DNA from: Diphasiastrum complanatum
Lineage: Eukaryota; Streptophyta; Lycopodiopsida; Lycopodiales; Lycopodiaceae
Reading direction: 5' to 3'
DNA length: 61,253 nucleotides
Assembly: GCA_029204225.1 (NCBI GenBank)
Contig: MU833095.1
Location: forward strand, 1-61,253
Below the pieces are notes generated by a model. The model was not told the DNA's origin. It did no database searches and was given only the letters and a program-made list of their open reading frames with translations. Positions within the stretch are counted from its first letter, which is position 1, and the number at the start of each line of letters is the position of its first letter. The translations under genes were made by a program, and so were the position numbers. Of the stretch, positions 10,765-21,673 are shown piece by piece.

Positions 10765-11754
10765 CTGCTGCTCCTGATGTGATGGTGCATCCTCCTGATA
10801 CGCTTTTACAATCGTCCTTGAGAGATGCCCAGTTAGCATCGCTGTAGGAAAGTATCTTGAGACCTGCACCACGACTATAACACAAGCCATAATCCCTCGT
10901 TAATTGAAGATATTGCAAAATTCGTTTTGCAATCTTCCAATGTGTCGAGCCTGGATTCGTGTAGAATTGGCTCATCTTGAATACTGCATAAACAATGTCA
11001 GGACATGTGTTGTTTACAAGGTACATCAGTGAACCTATCAGCCTCTTGTAGGGTGTGAGCTGCATCTGTTCTCTTTCTTCCTCGGTCTTTGGACAGTCGT
11101 CATTTGTTAGCACCATCCCTGCGAGCATTGGAGTGTTCACTCCTTTGCAGTTCAGCATCCCAAAGTCCTCTAGGATCTTCTGGGTGTATCTGGACTGGTG
11201 AAGGTATAACTTCCCTCCCTCATAGTCCCTTTCAATTTGTAAGCCTAGATAGCACCTGGCTTCTTCCAGATCCACTCTCGAAATGCTTCGAGATGTCTAT
11301 CTTTACTTCAGCAATTAACTGTTCACTCCTGCAAAGTATCAGAGTGTCATCCACATAAACAGCCACTATGATGATCTGCCCATCTGTAACTCTGACATGC
11401 ACATTGGAGTCAGCCAACAGAGGCTTGAATCCCAATGATTTCAGGGCCTGATCCTTCTTCTTGTACCATTGTCGGGCTGATTGCTTCAGACCGTAGATGC
11501 TTCTATGCATTCTGCATATATAGTCAGGAAGTGAATTAGCGACAAATCCTGGGGGTTGATCCATGTAGACCTCTTCATCTAATTCGCCATGTAAGAAGGT
11601 TGTCTTCTCATCCACAATGTGGATCCTGAGGTCATAAGCTACTGCATATGCAAACAACAGACGTAGGGATGAATGTTTGACAACAGGAGAGAAGGTTTTA
11701 GAATAGTCAATACCGTATCTCAGAGAGAAACCCTTCGCTACCAGTCTTGCCTTG
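10765..11754 (-). pseudogene. Cop-B RT and RNase H segment, inverted
   Basis: Read on the minus strand it begins CAAGGCAAGACTGG, the continuation of the Cop-B RT that stops at 10060. It contains FLHGELDEEVYMDQPPGF near 11575 and an intact YVDD near 11355. It runs into RNase H (SYSDANWASLKDD near 10830) and ends at the Gyp-1 insertion point CATCAGGAGCAGCAG. A frameshift lies near 11250. The RNase H continues at 16623 on the plus strand. Confidence 0.9.
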
Positions 11755-12123
11755 TGAGGTTTGGATCTTGCTTATGGTATGGGACATAAGTAGGGTTTGA
11801 ATCTTGAGTATGCTATGGAGTGTTGTGGTATGCTTGTGATTTGTTTATGGTCAGCAAGGGGGTGCTAGATAGGTCTTGCTTGGAGCTTGGATCTAGCTAT
11901 GGTTGGGTGGTGAATACTTGAGGCCAGCTTGTTATCTATCTCTGTGTTTAAAGAGTAGGGACACAGGTGGAGGAGAGATCCTTGGAGGCTTGCAGATCCT
12001 TACTTGCAGGTTGAGGCATCTTAGCTTGGAGTTGGGAAACATCTTGAAGCTTGCAGGTTGCTTGGAGGACATTTGGAGGCTCTACCTTGGATTTGGAGGA
12101 CTTCCTCACCTCTACTTGTAAAA
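11755..12123 (+). repeat. Gyp-1 5' LTR, last third
   Basis: It matches 16254-16622 closely (TGAGGTTTGGATCTTGC... to ...CTCTACTTGTAAAA) and is followed by the primer-binding site. Both copies have the same length, 369 bp. Confidence 0.9.
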
Positions 12124-12124
12124 G

Positions 12125-12136
12125 TGGTATCAGAGC
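12125..12136 (+). other. Primer-binding site of Gyp-1
   Basis: TGGTATCAGAGC, one base after the LTR, is the tRNA-iMet type common in plant chromoviruses. Confidence 0.85.
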
Positions 12137-13181
12137 TAGACAAAGGATGGTAACCTTTCTAACCTTCTTCAAGTTCTATTAAGATCACCAACTAATTTTT
12201 TTTTTGGGGAAGATTATAGGCTTTTCTAGTTGTAGGAAGCTTGTAGTTGAAGTACCCAATGAATCTAGTTCTCTTTGGAAGAGATTAGTGATGCTTATAG
12301 AATTGTTTAGGGGCTGATTTTTGATAATGTTAGAGAAGTTTTAATGTGGGCTTTGGGTTTTTAAAAGTTCTGAAAAAAGATTTGTGGGACAGGTAGAGGA
12401 AGTCTTCCTCTACATACACAAACTTTTTTTGGCAAAAAGATTGATTCTAGCTATATGTTTTGATCAAAACTAGTGTTTTTTTTTTTTTTTTTGCATAAAT
12501 GAAGTGTTTGAAGTTCTGATTTTCATTTTGAAGTTCTGTTTTTCAGAACTATAAATCTGAAAATCAGATCTAAAAAGTGAAGTTTTCATTCAAACTTCAT
12601 TAGTTACACCTTTCTATCTCCTAGTTTCATGAAGATGACAATGTAGGAAGGAAATGGTAGTGTAACTTTGTGCATAAAACAAGTTTTGAAATTCTGTTTT
12701 TTGTCATTCTGAAGTTCTGATTTTCAGACCTGTAAATCTGAAAATCAGATCTGAAAATTGAAGTTTTCATAAAGCTTCATTAGTTATCCATTTCTAGACA
12801 CTAGTTTCTTGGTTTTGGAAATCTAGAATAGTGAGAAATGTGAAAACTTTGATTGCTTTTGAAATGACAAATAGAATTGGAATGGGAATGGAATGAGAAC
12901 TTTATGTAAACATTAGTCTGGATTAGTTGATTGAAGTTTACATAAAGATTTGGTTTTCATTTTTTGAATAAGGCAAATGTAGCTTGTTGTTGTTTTCCTC
13001 TTAAGCTTGGATTAAGCTTACAAATAGTAGGCTTGGATTGAGCTTACAAACAATAAGATTGAATGATTAGAATTAAATGCTTTTTATTTGCATTGGATGT
13101 AACAATTGAAGCATTTCTATCATTCTAATTTGAGCACTTCTTGTTGTATTTGCATAATAGGAAAACACACAAGCAACCCCA
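12137..13181 (+). other. Gyp-1 untranslated leader
   Basis: About 1 kb without a coding signal lies between the primer site and the gag ATG. It contains a duplicated block of the type GAAGTTCTGATTTTCAGA...CTGTAAATCTGAAAATCAGATCTGAAAA (about 12505-12610 and 12690-12780). Inside each copy, TCTGATTTTCAGA and TCTGAAAATCAGA can form a hairpin. Confidence 0.6.
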
Positions 13182-15540
13182 ATGGATCAAACCAATGAAA
13201 ACCCAACATTTGATCTATCAAACCCATCCAATGTGGCACAAGCTCTTGAACTATTATACCAACAAATTCAATGTCTTGGACATTCTAAGAAGGGAAAAGC
13301 TCTTTGCCAAGGAGTCTAAGTGTGACTTTTTTGCTAAGGAATTGTCCTACTTGGGGCATAAGATTTCCGAAGGGGGGGTGGAGATTGAGGCTGATTGTAT
13401 CCAGAGGGTTATTGATTGGCCTATTCTCACCACAGTTTGGGAAATCAAGTCTTTTTTGGGGTTTGTGGGATTTTTTCGTCGGCATATTCCCCAATTTGCT
13501 CGATTGGCATTTCTCCTTACCCAGGCCTTGAAAGGCTATAACAAGCTAAGCCGGAGGGCTAAGAGTCCACTAGTGGTGTGGACGGAGGATATGAATAATT
13601 GTTTTGAGTTGCTTAAGAAAAGTGTCACTTCGGCACCAATACTAATCATTGGTGATCCTAATAAGACTTTTGTGGTTAGGACCGATGCCAGTGATTATGC
13701 TATTGGAGCTATTTTGATGCAGGATGGACATCCTGTGGCTTATGAAAGCAAGAAACTCAATCCTGTTCAGTCTAGGTATTGTACCTATGAGAAGGAACTG
13801 TTTGCAATTGTTCATTCCTTGAAAATTTGATGACATTATTTGTATGGAGCCAGATTTGAAGTTTTGACGGATCATCAGACTCTTCGATATTTCTGTGATG
13901 CTACAGATTTAAAGGGGAGGCAAGCTAGATGGGCTGAGCTGATGCAAATCTTTGACTTTTCTATACGTTATTGTAAAGGAAGTCAAAATACTCTAGCGGA
14001 TGCTTTGAGTTGGTTACCGGTTATTAATCAGTTGTGCTTTACTGTTATAGAACCGGAGTTGTTTCAGTCTCTTCAAGGACTATATGAGTCCGATCCTTTT
14101 TTTGGAAAGTATTGGCAACAAGTACTTTTGGGGGTCGATTCAGGGTTGCAAGATTCCTCAAATCAGGGAAAGACTGAAACGGATTTCCTAATTCGAAACA
14201 GGATTTTGTTTCGTAAAGGAAAGGTGTGTGTACCGGAGAATGACACTGTAAGGGCCCAGATCTTGCATGAGTGTCATGATAGTCCATGCGCAGGACATCC
14301 GGGTATACAAAGAACACTTGACTTAGTTCGAAGGCAATTTTGGTGGCCTAAGATGAAAAGTCAGGTAGAGACCTATGTACTTAAATGTACTAAGTGCCAA
14401 TTAAATAAAGCAGAGAGGCTAAAAGCTAGTGGCCTATTACATCCTTTAGATATTCCTACCGGAAAGTGAGAAAGTATATCTATGGATTTTGTGGTTGGGC
14501 TTCCACGTACAGGGAAGGGCCATGATTCGGTTTAAGTCATTGTTGACAGACTTACGAAGTTTGCTCAATTTATCCCAACGAAAGCTACGGTTAAAGCTTC
14601 AGAACTAGCTCAACTGTTTAATGAGAAGTTTTTTCGACTGTACGGGCTGCCTTGCGATATTGTCAGTGACCGTGACCCAAAACTCATTGGGAATTTTTGG
14701 CAAGCAGTATTTGAAAAGTTGGAAACAACTTTAAGTTTAAGTTCTACAGATCATCCGGAATCAGACGGTCAAACGTAAAGGACCAATCAGATGATGGAGG
14801 ATATGCTTCGAGCATATGTGGGCTATTGGCAGTCTGATTGGGAACAGTACCTTCCACTGGTGGAATTTGCATATAACATTGCAAAACATTCAGCGACCGG
14901 ATTCAGCCCTTTCATGCTTATGTATGGTTTTCAACCTCGATCACCAATTAGTGTTGGCATGAAAAACCTACAGGTGCAAGCCGCAGCTGATTTCCTTGCG
15001 GATATGCAAGAAATGTTACAACTGGCTAAAGATAGCATAAGAAGTGCCCAGGACAGGGCAAGGCACTATGCTGATCTATCTCGGAAGCACAAGGTATTCA
15101 TGGTCAACGACTGGGTGTTTTTGAGAGTCCCTAGTCACTCTAGGGGCTTAAAAACTATTAAGTGTGCAAAGTTGGCACCTAGGTATTGTGGTTCTTTTAA
15201 GGTCATCCAAGTGATAAACAAGGTCGCATACAAACTAGAACTTCCAGCTAAGGTTGGAATTCATCCTGTTTTCCACGTTAGTAAGTTGAAACCCTCGTTG
15301 GGGGCTGGGGAGACCCTGGTCCCTGTGGAAGATCTAGTGGAACTTCTTCGTGATGAGTCCATGAGTGGACCACCTGAACCTGAGGCGATTGTTAATAGCC
15401 CGCAGAGAACTCTACGTAGTAGAGTGCTTCGGGAATTTTTAGTCAGGTGGAGGGGCAAATCAGAAGAGGAGAATACCTGGGAAAAGGAGGCTGATCTCCA
15501 AAAGAATTTTTCAAATTTTTTCCTACAAGGAAAAATTTAA
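13182..15540 (+). pseudogene. Gyp-1 gag-pol remnant with RNase H, integrase and chromodomain
   Basis: The ATG at 13182 opens a gag start (MDQTNENPTFDLSN). After about 30 codons it jumps, near 13270, into the RT thumb (LRREKLFAKESKCDFF), so gag, protease and the RT palm are deleted. RNase H is recognisable (RTDASDYAIGAILMQ near 13680, YEKELFAIVHSL near 13790, TDHQTLRYF near 13868), with a stop at 13828. The integrase zinc part (ECHDSPCAGHPG near 14270, CTKC near 14390) and catalytic core (SMDFVVGLP near 14480, VSDRDPK near 14665) follow. The catalytic Glu position is a TAA stop at 14776-14778. A chromodomain-like tail (FLVRWRGKSEEENTWE near 15430) ends at 15540; in chromoviruses it targets chromatin. 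Confidence 0.88.
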
Positions 15541-15556
15541 GTTTAGGGGGAAGGAA

Positions 15557-16622
15557 TGTTACATACCTATGTAACTAGCAGTACTTCAGACCCCTAATAG
15601 TCCATTTAGTGTTGGGGGCTATATGGCAAGGTACCCTTAGAATTAAGGGTATGTGCCCTTGGATAAGGACAGACAAGTGACTATACCTTAGTTGGAGGTA
15701 TGGGGTCACGTGACCCTTGGATAAGGGGTACCCTTACTATTAAGGGTAGGTGTCTTAGATTAAGGTACTAGTGTCCTTGATTAAGGGCAGGTAGGTGTCT
15801 ATGCCTTGGATGGAGGTATGGAATCTAGTGAGGTGCTAGAAAGTCATTGGATGACTATTTTTCTAAACCTTGGGTCTCAACCTTGAACCATATCACTTTA
15901 TTGGTCTAGGACCAAAGTATACTTGAACAACTTGGGCAATGGGACCTAGTAGGAGGGCGCCCTTCTAAAGTGTCCATTGAGTCTCCAACTCCCACAAGAA
16001 AGGCATTCAAAGAGTCATAGGTTATGGAAGGAGTCTCTCCTATGGAGGCTCTTGGAGATTCTTTAACTCCCCTAGGCTTCTCTCTCTCTCTCATTGGATG
16101 AGCATGGAACTCCATAGTGCATTGGGGGGTCCATGGGCCATCTATATTAGGGTAGTAGGGCGCCCATTGTGGAGGGGAGATCTCTCTTGTTTGCTTAGTT
16201 TATGCTCTAGTGTTGCTACTAGTGTGTAGAGTGCTTTCTTGTGGTAGTATGCTTGAGGTTTGGATCTTGCTTATGGTATGGGACATAAGTAGGGTTTGGA
16301 TCTTGAGTATGCTATGGAGTGTTGTGGTATGCTTGTGATCTATTTATGGTTAGCAAGGGGGTGCTAGATAGGTCTTGCTTGGAGCTTGGATCTAGCTATG
16401 GTTGGGTGGTGAATACTTGAGACCAGCTTGTTATCTATCTTTGTGTTTAAAGAGTAGGGACACAGGTGGAGGAGAGATCCTTGGAGGCTTGCAGATCCTT
16501 ACTTGCAGGTGGATGCATCCTAGCTTGGAGTTGGGAAACATCTTGAAGCTTGCAGGTTGCTTGGAGGACATTTGGAGGCTCTACCTTGGATTTGGAGGAC
16601 TTCCTCACCTCTACTTGTAAAA
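15557..16622 (+). repeat. Gyp-1 3' LTR (1,066 bp)
   Basis: A polypurine tract (AGGGGGAAGGAA) precedes TGTTACATAC. The end ...CTTGTAAAA is unusual for an LTR (normally CA) but is the same in the 5' copy. The first half carries repeated GGTACCCTTA/TAAGGGTA modules and the palindrome GGGTCACGTGACCC near 15703-15716. AGCAG follows as the target duplication. Confidence 0.9.
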
Positions 16623-17007
16623 AGCAGTTCTCTGGGTCAGCAAGAAGCAGACCATTGTAGCCCAGTCATCCTGTGAAGTAGAGTATGTGACAGCAGCGAA
16701 GATGGCCAACAAAATAATCTGGCTAAGGCAGTTCCTGAATGAATTGGGCAAAATAAGAAACGAGCCACTGGTTTTGCAGATGGACAACACCTCTGCAATA
16801 CACCTGACAAATGATCTCGTGTTCCATTCCAGAACGAAACACATTGCGATCAAGTATCACTTGATCAGGGATCTGATTGAGAAGAAGATGATGCAGACCA
16901 CCTTCATAGGAACAAAAGATATGGTTGCAGACATCTTCACTAAAGCTCTAGACAAAGGGCTCATTGAGAGGCAAAGGAGCGGTCTCGGGATCATAAAGCT
17001 ACCATGA
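16623..17007 (+). pseudogene. Cop-B RNase H C-terminal part
   Basis: It continues the RNase H that broke off at 10765: AVLWVSKKQTIVAQSSCEVEY near 16625-16685, then FLNELGKIRNEPLVLQMDN and DIFTKALDKG near 16935. The ATG-to-stop frame ends at 17005-17007, just before the polypurine tract GAGAGGGAGC (17011-17020). This stretch alone is open and undamaged. Confidence 0.85.
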
Positions 17008-17020
17008 TTTGAGAGGGAGC

Positions 17021-18058
17021 TGAAGAAACAAAGTGTTTTCGATTACAAAGTCTTGCTAGCTTTTAGCCCTTCACCTGATGAAGATGTTTGCGAACTCGAA
17101 CATTTGGAGACACGAAACACGAAAAGTTTTGCGAACACGAAGGTCAACGAAGATGAAGACGAACGGTTTGCAAACACAAACGGTTCGTGAACACGAAGAA
17201 TCGACGAACGAGATTCCTTTGTGATCCAGCAAGAGAGAAACGCAGACGAGGTAAGCGAAACCAACGGTGGAAACGAAACCCATTCTGTCGTCCTGCTCCA
17301 AGGAGTACCACTAGAGATCATGCAAGTAACCAGAAGTATAGAGATATGACCTGATGGCATGACGTCAGCAGATACTTCCTTGGTCGTGGCTAATTGCCAC
17401 TCTTGTAATTCCCCGATTAGTTGTAGATGTTTAATCACTCTAATCTTAGGTTTACATAGAGAGACCATACTTACTGGATAGTACTTGACATATATCATGA
17501 CAGGATACACATAGTGTAATAGAAGAAAAAAAAGGAAGTCTGGTGCTAGTAAGCAATCAAGACGAACACAGACAGAAGGTCCGCCTACGTGTGAGAAGAT
17601 AATTCTGTCTAGGATCAGAAGATCCAATTGTCCGCTAGTGAAGCGAGACTACTACTTGTGAGAGAGCCGTGATTCTCTCACGCCAACGCACTACATGGAT
17701 TCGCATGCAGTGCTTCTTGAAGAAATCAGAGAAAATCAATATAGATTATTTTTTTGGTTGTGTTTGATCTTGGATGTCGAATGCTTATGTTGTTTTTATT
17801 TTTGTATATCTGAGTTTTCTTGTCCCTTTAGAATTCCGCACCTTGGTTGAAATGAAGTCGAATGTTGTATTAATTTTATGAACGTAGATCAGTGGTAATT
17901 GACTACTCTCTGGAGGATTGTAGGAGTGTTTTCGCTGGCAGTGCCCAGCAAATGCATATGAACTCCATCCGAATCTCGAAAGAGAGTCGCGAATGTTTCG
18001 TGAATTTTTTTCTCACAATTCTCATTAGTTGTATCGGAGCAACGCACGACTCCCAACA
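17021..18058 (+). repeat. Cop-B 3' LTR
   Basis: It starts TGAAGAAACAAAG after the polypurine tract and is collinear with the Cop-A LTR, including TGACGTCA at 17360-17367. The Cop-A-like end corresponds to about 18027 (CTCATTA). It is followed by a primer-site-like TTGTATCGGAGC (18029-18040) and then a second LTR-like end ACTCCCAACA (18058). Either end may be the real one. Confidence 0.8.
17360..17367. promoter_or_regulatory. TGACGTCA palindrome in Cop-B LTR
   Basis: The same 8-bp site and surrounding words (CTGATGGCATGACGTCAGCAG) as in Cop-A, kept although the two LTRs have diverged elsewhere. Confidence 0.5.
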
Positions 18059-18510
18059 GGTTGTGTTGTTAAAACAACTATTGTGATAAATAGAAGTGGG
18101 ATATATAAGGGCTCGGGTTTAGGATTTCTCTATTAAAAAAATTTATGAGGATAAACTTGATAGTGAAGAATTTGAGAAAGGAATAGAATGTTAATCACAA
18201 TCAAAGAGCTCAACAATCTATCTCCAATTTCTAGAGATAATTTACTCTTCAAGAATGTTCTACGAACAAAGAAATATGAGGGATCTACCATTTTGTGAGT
18301 AGATTTGTGAGTTTTGCGAGTTTTCCTATCTTTGACTATGGTGATAATGACAATCTCAAAACAATTTCGGCAATTTTGCATGCTTAAATAAACACCTGGA
18401 GTTATTTTACATGCCATTAGTTACAAAAGAGGGCAACTGAGGTAGAGTATTATAGACATTGACAGATTATAGACTTACTATCAATCTTGGGGGATTAGAC
18501 TATTATGTGT
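18059..18510. other. Spacer with a repeat shared with the far side of Cop-C
   Basis: No gene is seen. About 80 bp at 18422-18500 (ACAAAAGAGGGCAA...GGGATTAGACTAT) recur, diverged, at 23128-23200 beyond Cop-C. Cop-C therefore seems to have inserted beside one copy of a pre-existing short repeat. Confidence 0.5.
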
Positions 18511-19703
18511 TGTTGGAGAAAGAGGGTGTGTGAGTGTGAGAAACGAAAATAGCTCGAAAAAAAAATGAACATGAAAAAGAAATGAACTCAAAACTCAAAC
18601 GAGAAGCGAACTCGAACAGAAAGTGTTAGTGCGCAACGGAATGAGCTATATTACTCTTTTCCTAAGCATGACTACGCCTATAAAAAATGAACAGAACGTT
18701 AGTGATAGAGATCACGGTCAATCTGATTACGTAGCCAAATATTAACAAAATATCATAAGAATAATTTGTCGTGAATAACTAGACAAATTAGTAGTCGCGA
18801 ATAAGAGCTAGACTGAGCTCGACTGATAATCAGTCGCGAATGATTCGCGAAAGGCAAGACTAAATATTAGTCGTCAACATCTAGACTAATAATAACTCGC
18901 TAAGAATATATTACCAGATTGTGTAGCAAGAGATTCGAACAGAATAGAAAAAAGCATAGCAATATCCACACAAATCTGAATTTTAGAGCAACAGAGATGT
19001 TATCAGATTAAGTATAGCAAAATATACAAGTGAATAATGTTGTGGAGCACAAGACAATAGCGGACGAAACAACATGCTCTACAATCTATAAAAGGATGAA
19101 CCTATTACTGACAATACAAAAGAATCAATGCGCAAGGCATCTACTTCGTCTATCTTTGATAAGCGTCTGATGCTATTATTTTACGCACACTTCATCATCT
19201 CTTATTTGAATACGCAAGTGGTATTCAATATATACACAATTCTACAAGTGTGCAGATGAAGAAAGTACAAAGTGGATGTGTTGTCTGTAGGAGATCATGG
19301 GTGGCTGCTGTCGTTGTCAAATCTGTTAGCATAGTTGCATGGGATGAGCAAGAAAAAGCCGCGACGTCAGCCTTTGCTGAAATCAACGTTGGTGAAGATG
19401 CGAAAAATGCGTCACTCTGACGAAATGCCTTAGAATTTTATTTACAAGGTGCCTTCGCCTTTCCTAGAACACCTTTGGCATTTTGTAAAGCAGTGTCGTC
19501 TTTTTCGCTTGGTCCAAATCACGTGTAAAAACACAATGTCACATTTTTTGCCTTTTTTTCGCTTGTGAGAATCTACTTGTATTTATGCAGACAGTCGCGT
19601 TTTATTCGTCTATCTTATTTTACATGTAAATATGCAGACTGTGCGACAACATGAGTAAAAATGCAACATGAATGGAGGCAGATTAAAATAGGAAAATCCA
19701 ACA
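18511..19703 (-). repeat. Cop-C 3' LTR
   Basis: It aligns along its length with 21674-22903. It ends AATCCAACA and is followed by ACCCCCCTT, which on the minus strand is the polypurine tract AAGGGGGGT. Confidence 0.9.
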
Positions 19704-19710
19704 ACCCCCC

Positions 19711-20815
19711 TTAATCTGGATCCATGAATGCCTTGATCTTCAGACTAAGCAATGCACAAAATTTATTGTGTGCATTAACACTTAATGCTTTCGTGAATAT
19801 ATCTACAACCATATCTTGCGTTCTACAGTACGTTAAGCTCACCTCCTTGTTGAGAACCTTGCCCCTGATGTAGTGATATCTGATTTCAATGTGCTTACTC
19901 CTAGAGTGAAATCTAGGGTTGGCTGATAAGACAATAACACTCTGATTATCACAAAATAAGATTTTAGGGCTGTACTGATACAGATTAACGTTTGAAAGTA
20001 AATTTCTCAACCAAAACGTTTTTTTATTAGATTGAGAAGCAGCAATGTACTCTGCTTCTGTAGAAGAAAGTTTGGTAGAGGTTTGCTTATGATTGTTCCA
20101 TGAGATAGGACTTCCATTGAAGAAGAATGTAAATCCAAATGTGGACTTACGATTGTCTACATCTCCTCTCCAGCTTGCATCAGAATATCTATTGAGCTGA
20201 TGAAGATTGTCATTGTTGACATTTCCCTAGCAGATGCATTGGTCCATGGTAGCTCGAATATACCTCATGACTCTTATGAGAGTCTGTCAATGGGTAATGC
20301 CAAGATTAGCCATATATTGGCTGAGTGGACTTACTACAAAAGAGATATATGGTGTTGTACAAATCATTGCGTACATGAGAGATCCAAGTATCGATTGATA
20401 AGGATACTCTCTCATTTGCTCCTCTTCCTGCTTGGTCTAAGGACATTGATCCTTTGACAAATGCAGGTTGGATCCATTGGTGAGTGAGCTAATTTACAAT
20501 TCATTAGATTGTATATGTTAAGAACATTGTGAAGATACCTTTGTTGAGTGATGTAAATCAGGCATCTCGCTCTGTCTCTATGGATTTGAATGCCCAGACA
20601 GAAGTGAGCTTCGTCCAGATCAGTCATGTCGAACTCTGAAAATAGCATCTGCTTGGAATCCTTGACCAAATTGGTATTGTTATTGAAAAGCAATGTATCA
20701 TCCATGTATAAGGTGATGATAATGAAGGATTGCTGCACTGACTTGGAATAGATGTTGCAATCAGCAGTGTCTGATTTGAATCTTTGTTTGATGAGGAATG
20801 TGTGGGATTCAACTG
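19711..20815 (-). pseudogene. Cop-C RT (second half) and RNase H, broken
   Basis: On the minus strand, from 20812 down, gag-like sequence passes into RT with the polymerase motif YMDD (TLYMDDTLLFNNN near 20705). It continues with FDMTDLDEAHFCLGIQI near 20620. RNase H follows (CDNQSVIVLSANPRFHSRSKH near 19940 and DMVVDIFTKAL near 19805) and the frame ends at 19711. Frame changes occur near 20450 and 20150-20010. The integrase and RT fingers normally between gag and YMDD are absent. Confidence 0.85.
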
Positions 20816-20959
20816 TTCTTTGTGTTGTGCTAGTTTCTGGTCTGGCTTTGATTGCTTCAGGCCTTTCTTCTTCTTCTTCTTAGTCGTGCTCTTTTTGGTG
20901 TATAAAGTTTGAGAATCAGTTGAGGAATCAGTTGAAAAACTTAAGGCTTTGTTCCTCCG

Positions 20960-21519
20960 CGTGTCTTCCTACAACAACATAGTAATGACTCTCGAAAGAG
21001 TCAATTCTGGATGTGTCATGATGATCATCACCCAGCTGTCGTATAAGCTTGTCAAGGTTGTAAGCAGTTGCATCACTGCGTCTTGATCGTCTATGACAAA
21101 TCTGACAATGGCCATTTGCCTGAGCAGGTTCTTGAATTGATTGATGTGATTCTGCATAAAATCACCATTCGCCATCTTGAGGGAGTAAAATTTCTGCCTG
21201 AGATGTAGCTTGGAGCTATGTCTTGCACTTCGTATAGTGTTCTCAAGATGTCCCAGACTTCTTTCGATGTCTGGGCCTCGGATACATGGCCGATCTGGGT
21301 ATCCGTAATGTTGAGGATGATCAGCGCGAAAGCCTTTCCATCCTTCAACTTCCATCTGACGATTGTTGCGTCATCTACTTTGGGTTGCCCTTTTGCACCT
21401 GTAACGACGTCATACAATTTTTTAGCCATTAGTATAGTTTTCATCTTAAATTTCCACAGATGGCTATTGGCTCCATCAAGTTTGTCCATGATGGGACTAG
21501 CTTTCCCTTGGGAATCCAT
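20960..21519 (-). pseudogene. Cop-C gag, frameshifted
   Basis: The minus-strand ATG at 21519 opens MDSQGKASPIMDKLDG, a copia gag start with the LWKFKMKTILMAK motif. The first frame runs to about 21230 (SKEVWDILRTLYE). The match then continues in another frame (LHLRQKFYSLKMANGDF...INQFKNLLRQM) to 20969. One frameshift thus separates two otherwise open halves. No zinc knuckle is visible before the jump into RT. Confidence 0.85.
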
Positions 21520-21660
21520 GTGAAAGATTAGTCTAAGTGATAGGAAAAACTATCAGTGACTTAAGTATGAAAATCTAGCACTGAATTACAGAACAAGAAG
21601 ACAATTACTCTATCGACTAGTAGAGTCTTGTACTGTGGAAGCTTATCAGGCTACGAAAAT

Positions 21661-21673
21661 GGCTCTGATATCA
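21661..21673 (-). other. Primer-binding site of Cop-C
   Basis: On the minus strand it reads TGATATCAGAGCC directly after the LTR, one base different from the tRNA-iMet site. Confidence 0.85.

Larger units (their letters stand above)
10061..16622 (+). mobile_element. Ty3/gypsy chromodomain retrotransposon Gyp-1, nested in Cop-B, 5' LTR rearranged
   Basis: The 3' LTR is 15557-16622 (1,066 bp). The 5' LTR is in two parts: its first ~704 bp inverted at 10061-10764 and its last 369 bp direct at 11755-12123. Cop-B sequence (10765-11754), also inverted, lies between them. The AGCAG target duplication is visible as CTGCT at 10765-10769 and AGCAG at 16623-16627. The interior has a tRNA-iMet primer site, a gag start, RT tail, RNase H, integrase and a C-terminal chromodomain. 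An internal deletion removed most of gag, protease and half of RT. Confidence 0.9.
7293..18058 (+). mobile_element. Ty1/copia element Cop-B, split by Gyp-1 and partly inverted
   Basis: It is the same family as Cop-A. The pieces are 7293-10060 forward (primer site, gag, protease, integrase, start of RT), 10765-11754 reversed (RT to RNase H), and 16623-18058 forward (rest of RNase H, polypurine tract, 3' LTR). The pieces join without overlap when Gyp-1 and one inversion are removed. Its own 5' LTR is absent and the Trim-1 LTR stands in its place. Many stops and frameshifts make it inactive. Confidence 0.9.

Noticed and set aside
13141-13530. Complete gypsy gag-protease-RT frame in Gyp-1
   Set aside because: Only about 30 gag codons precede the RT thumb; the intervening domains are absent.
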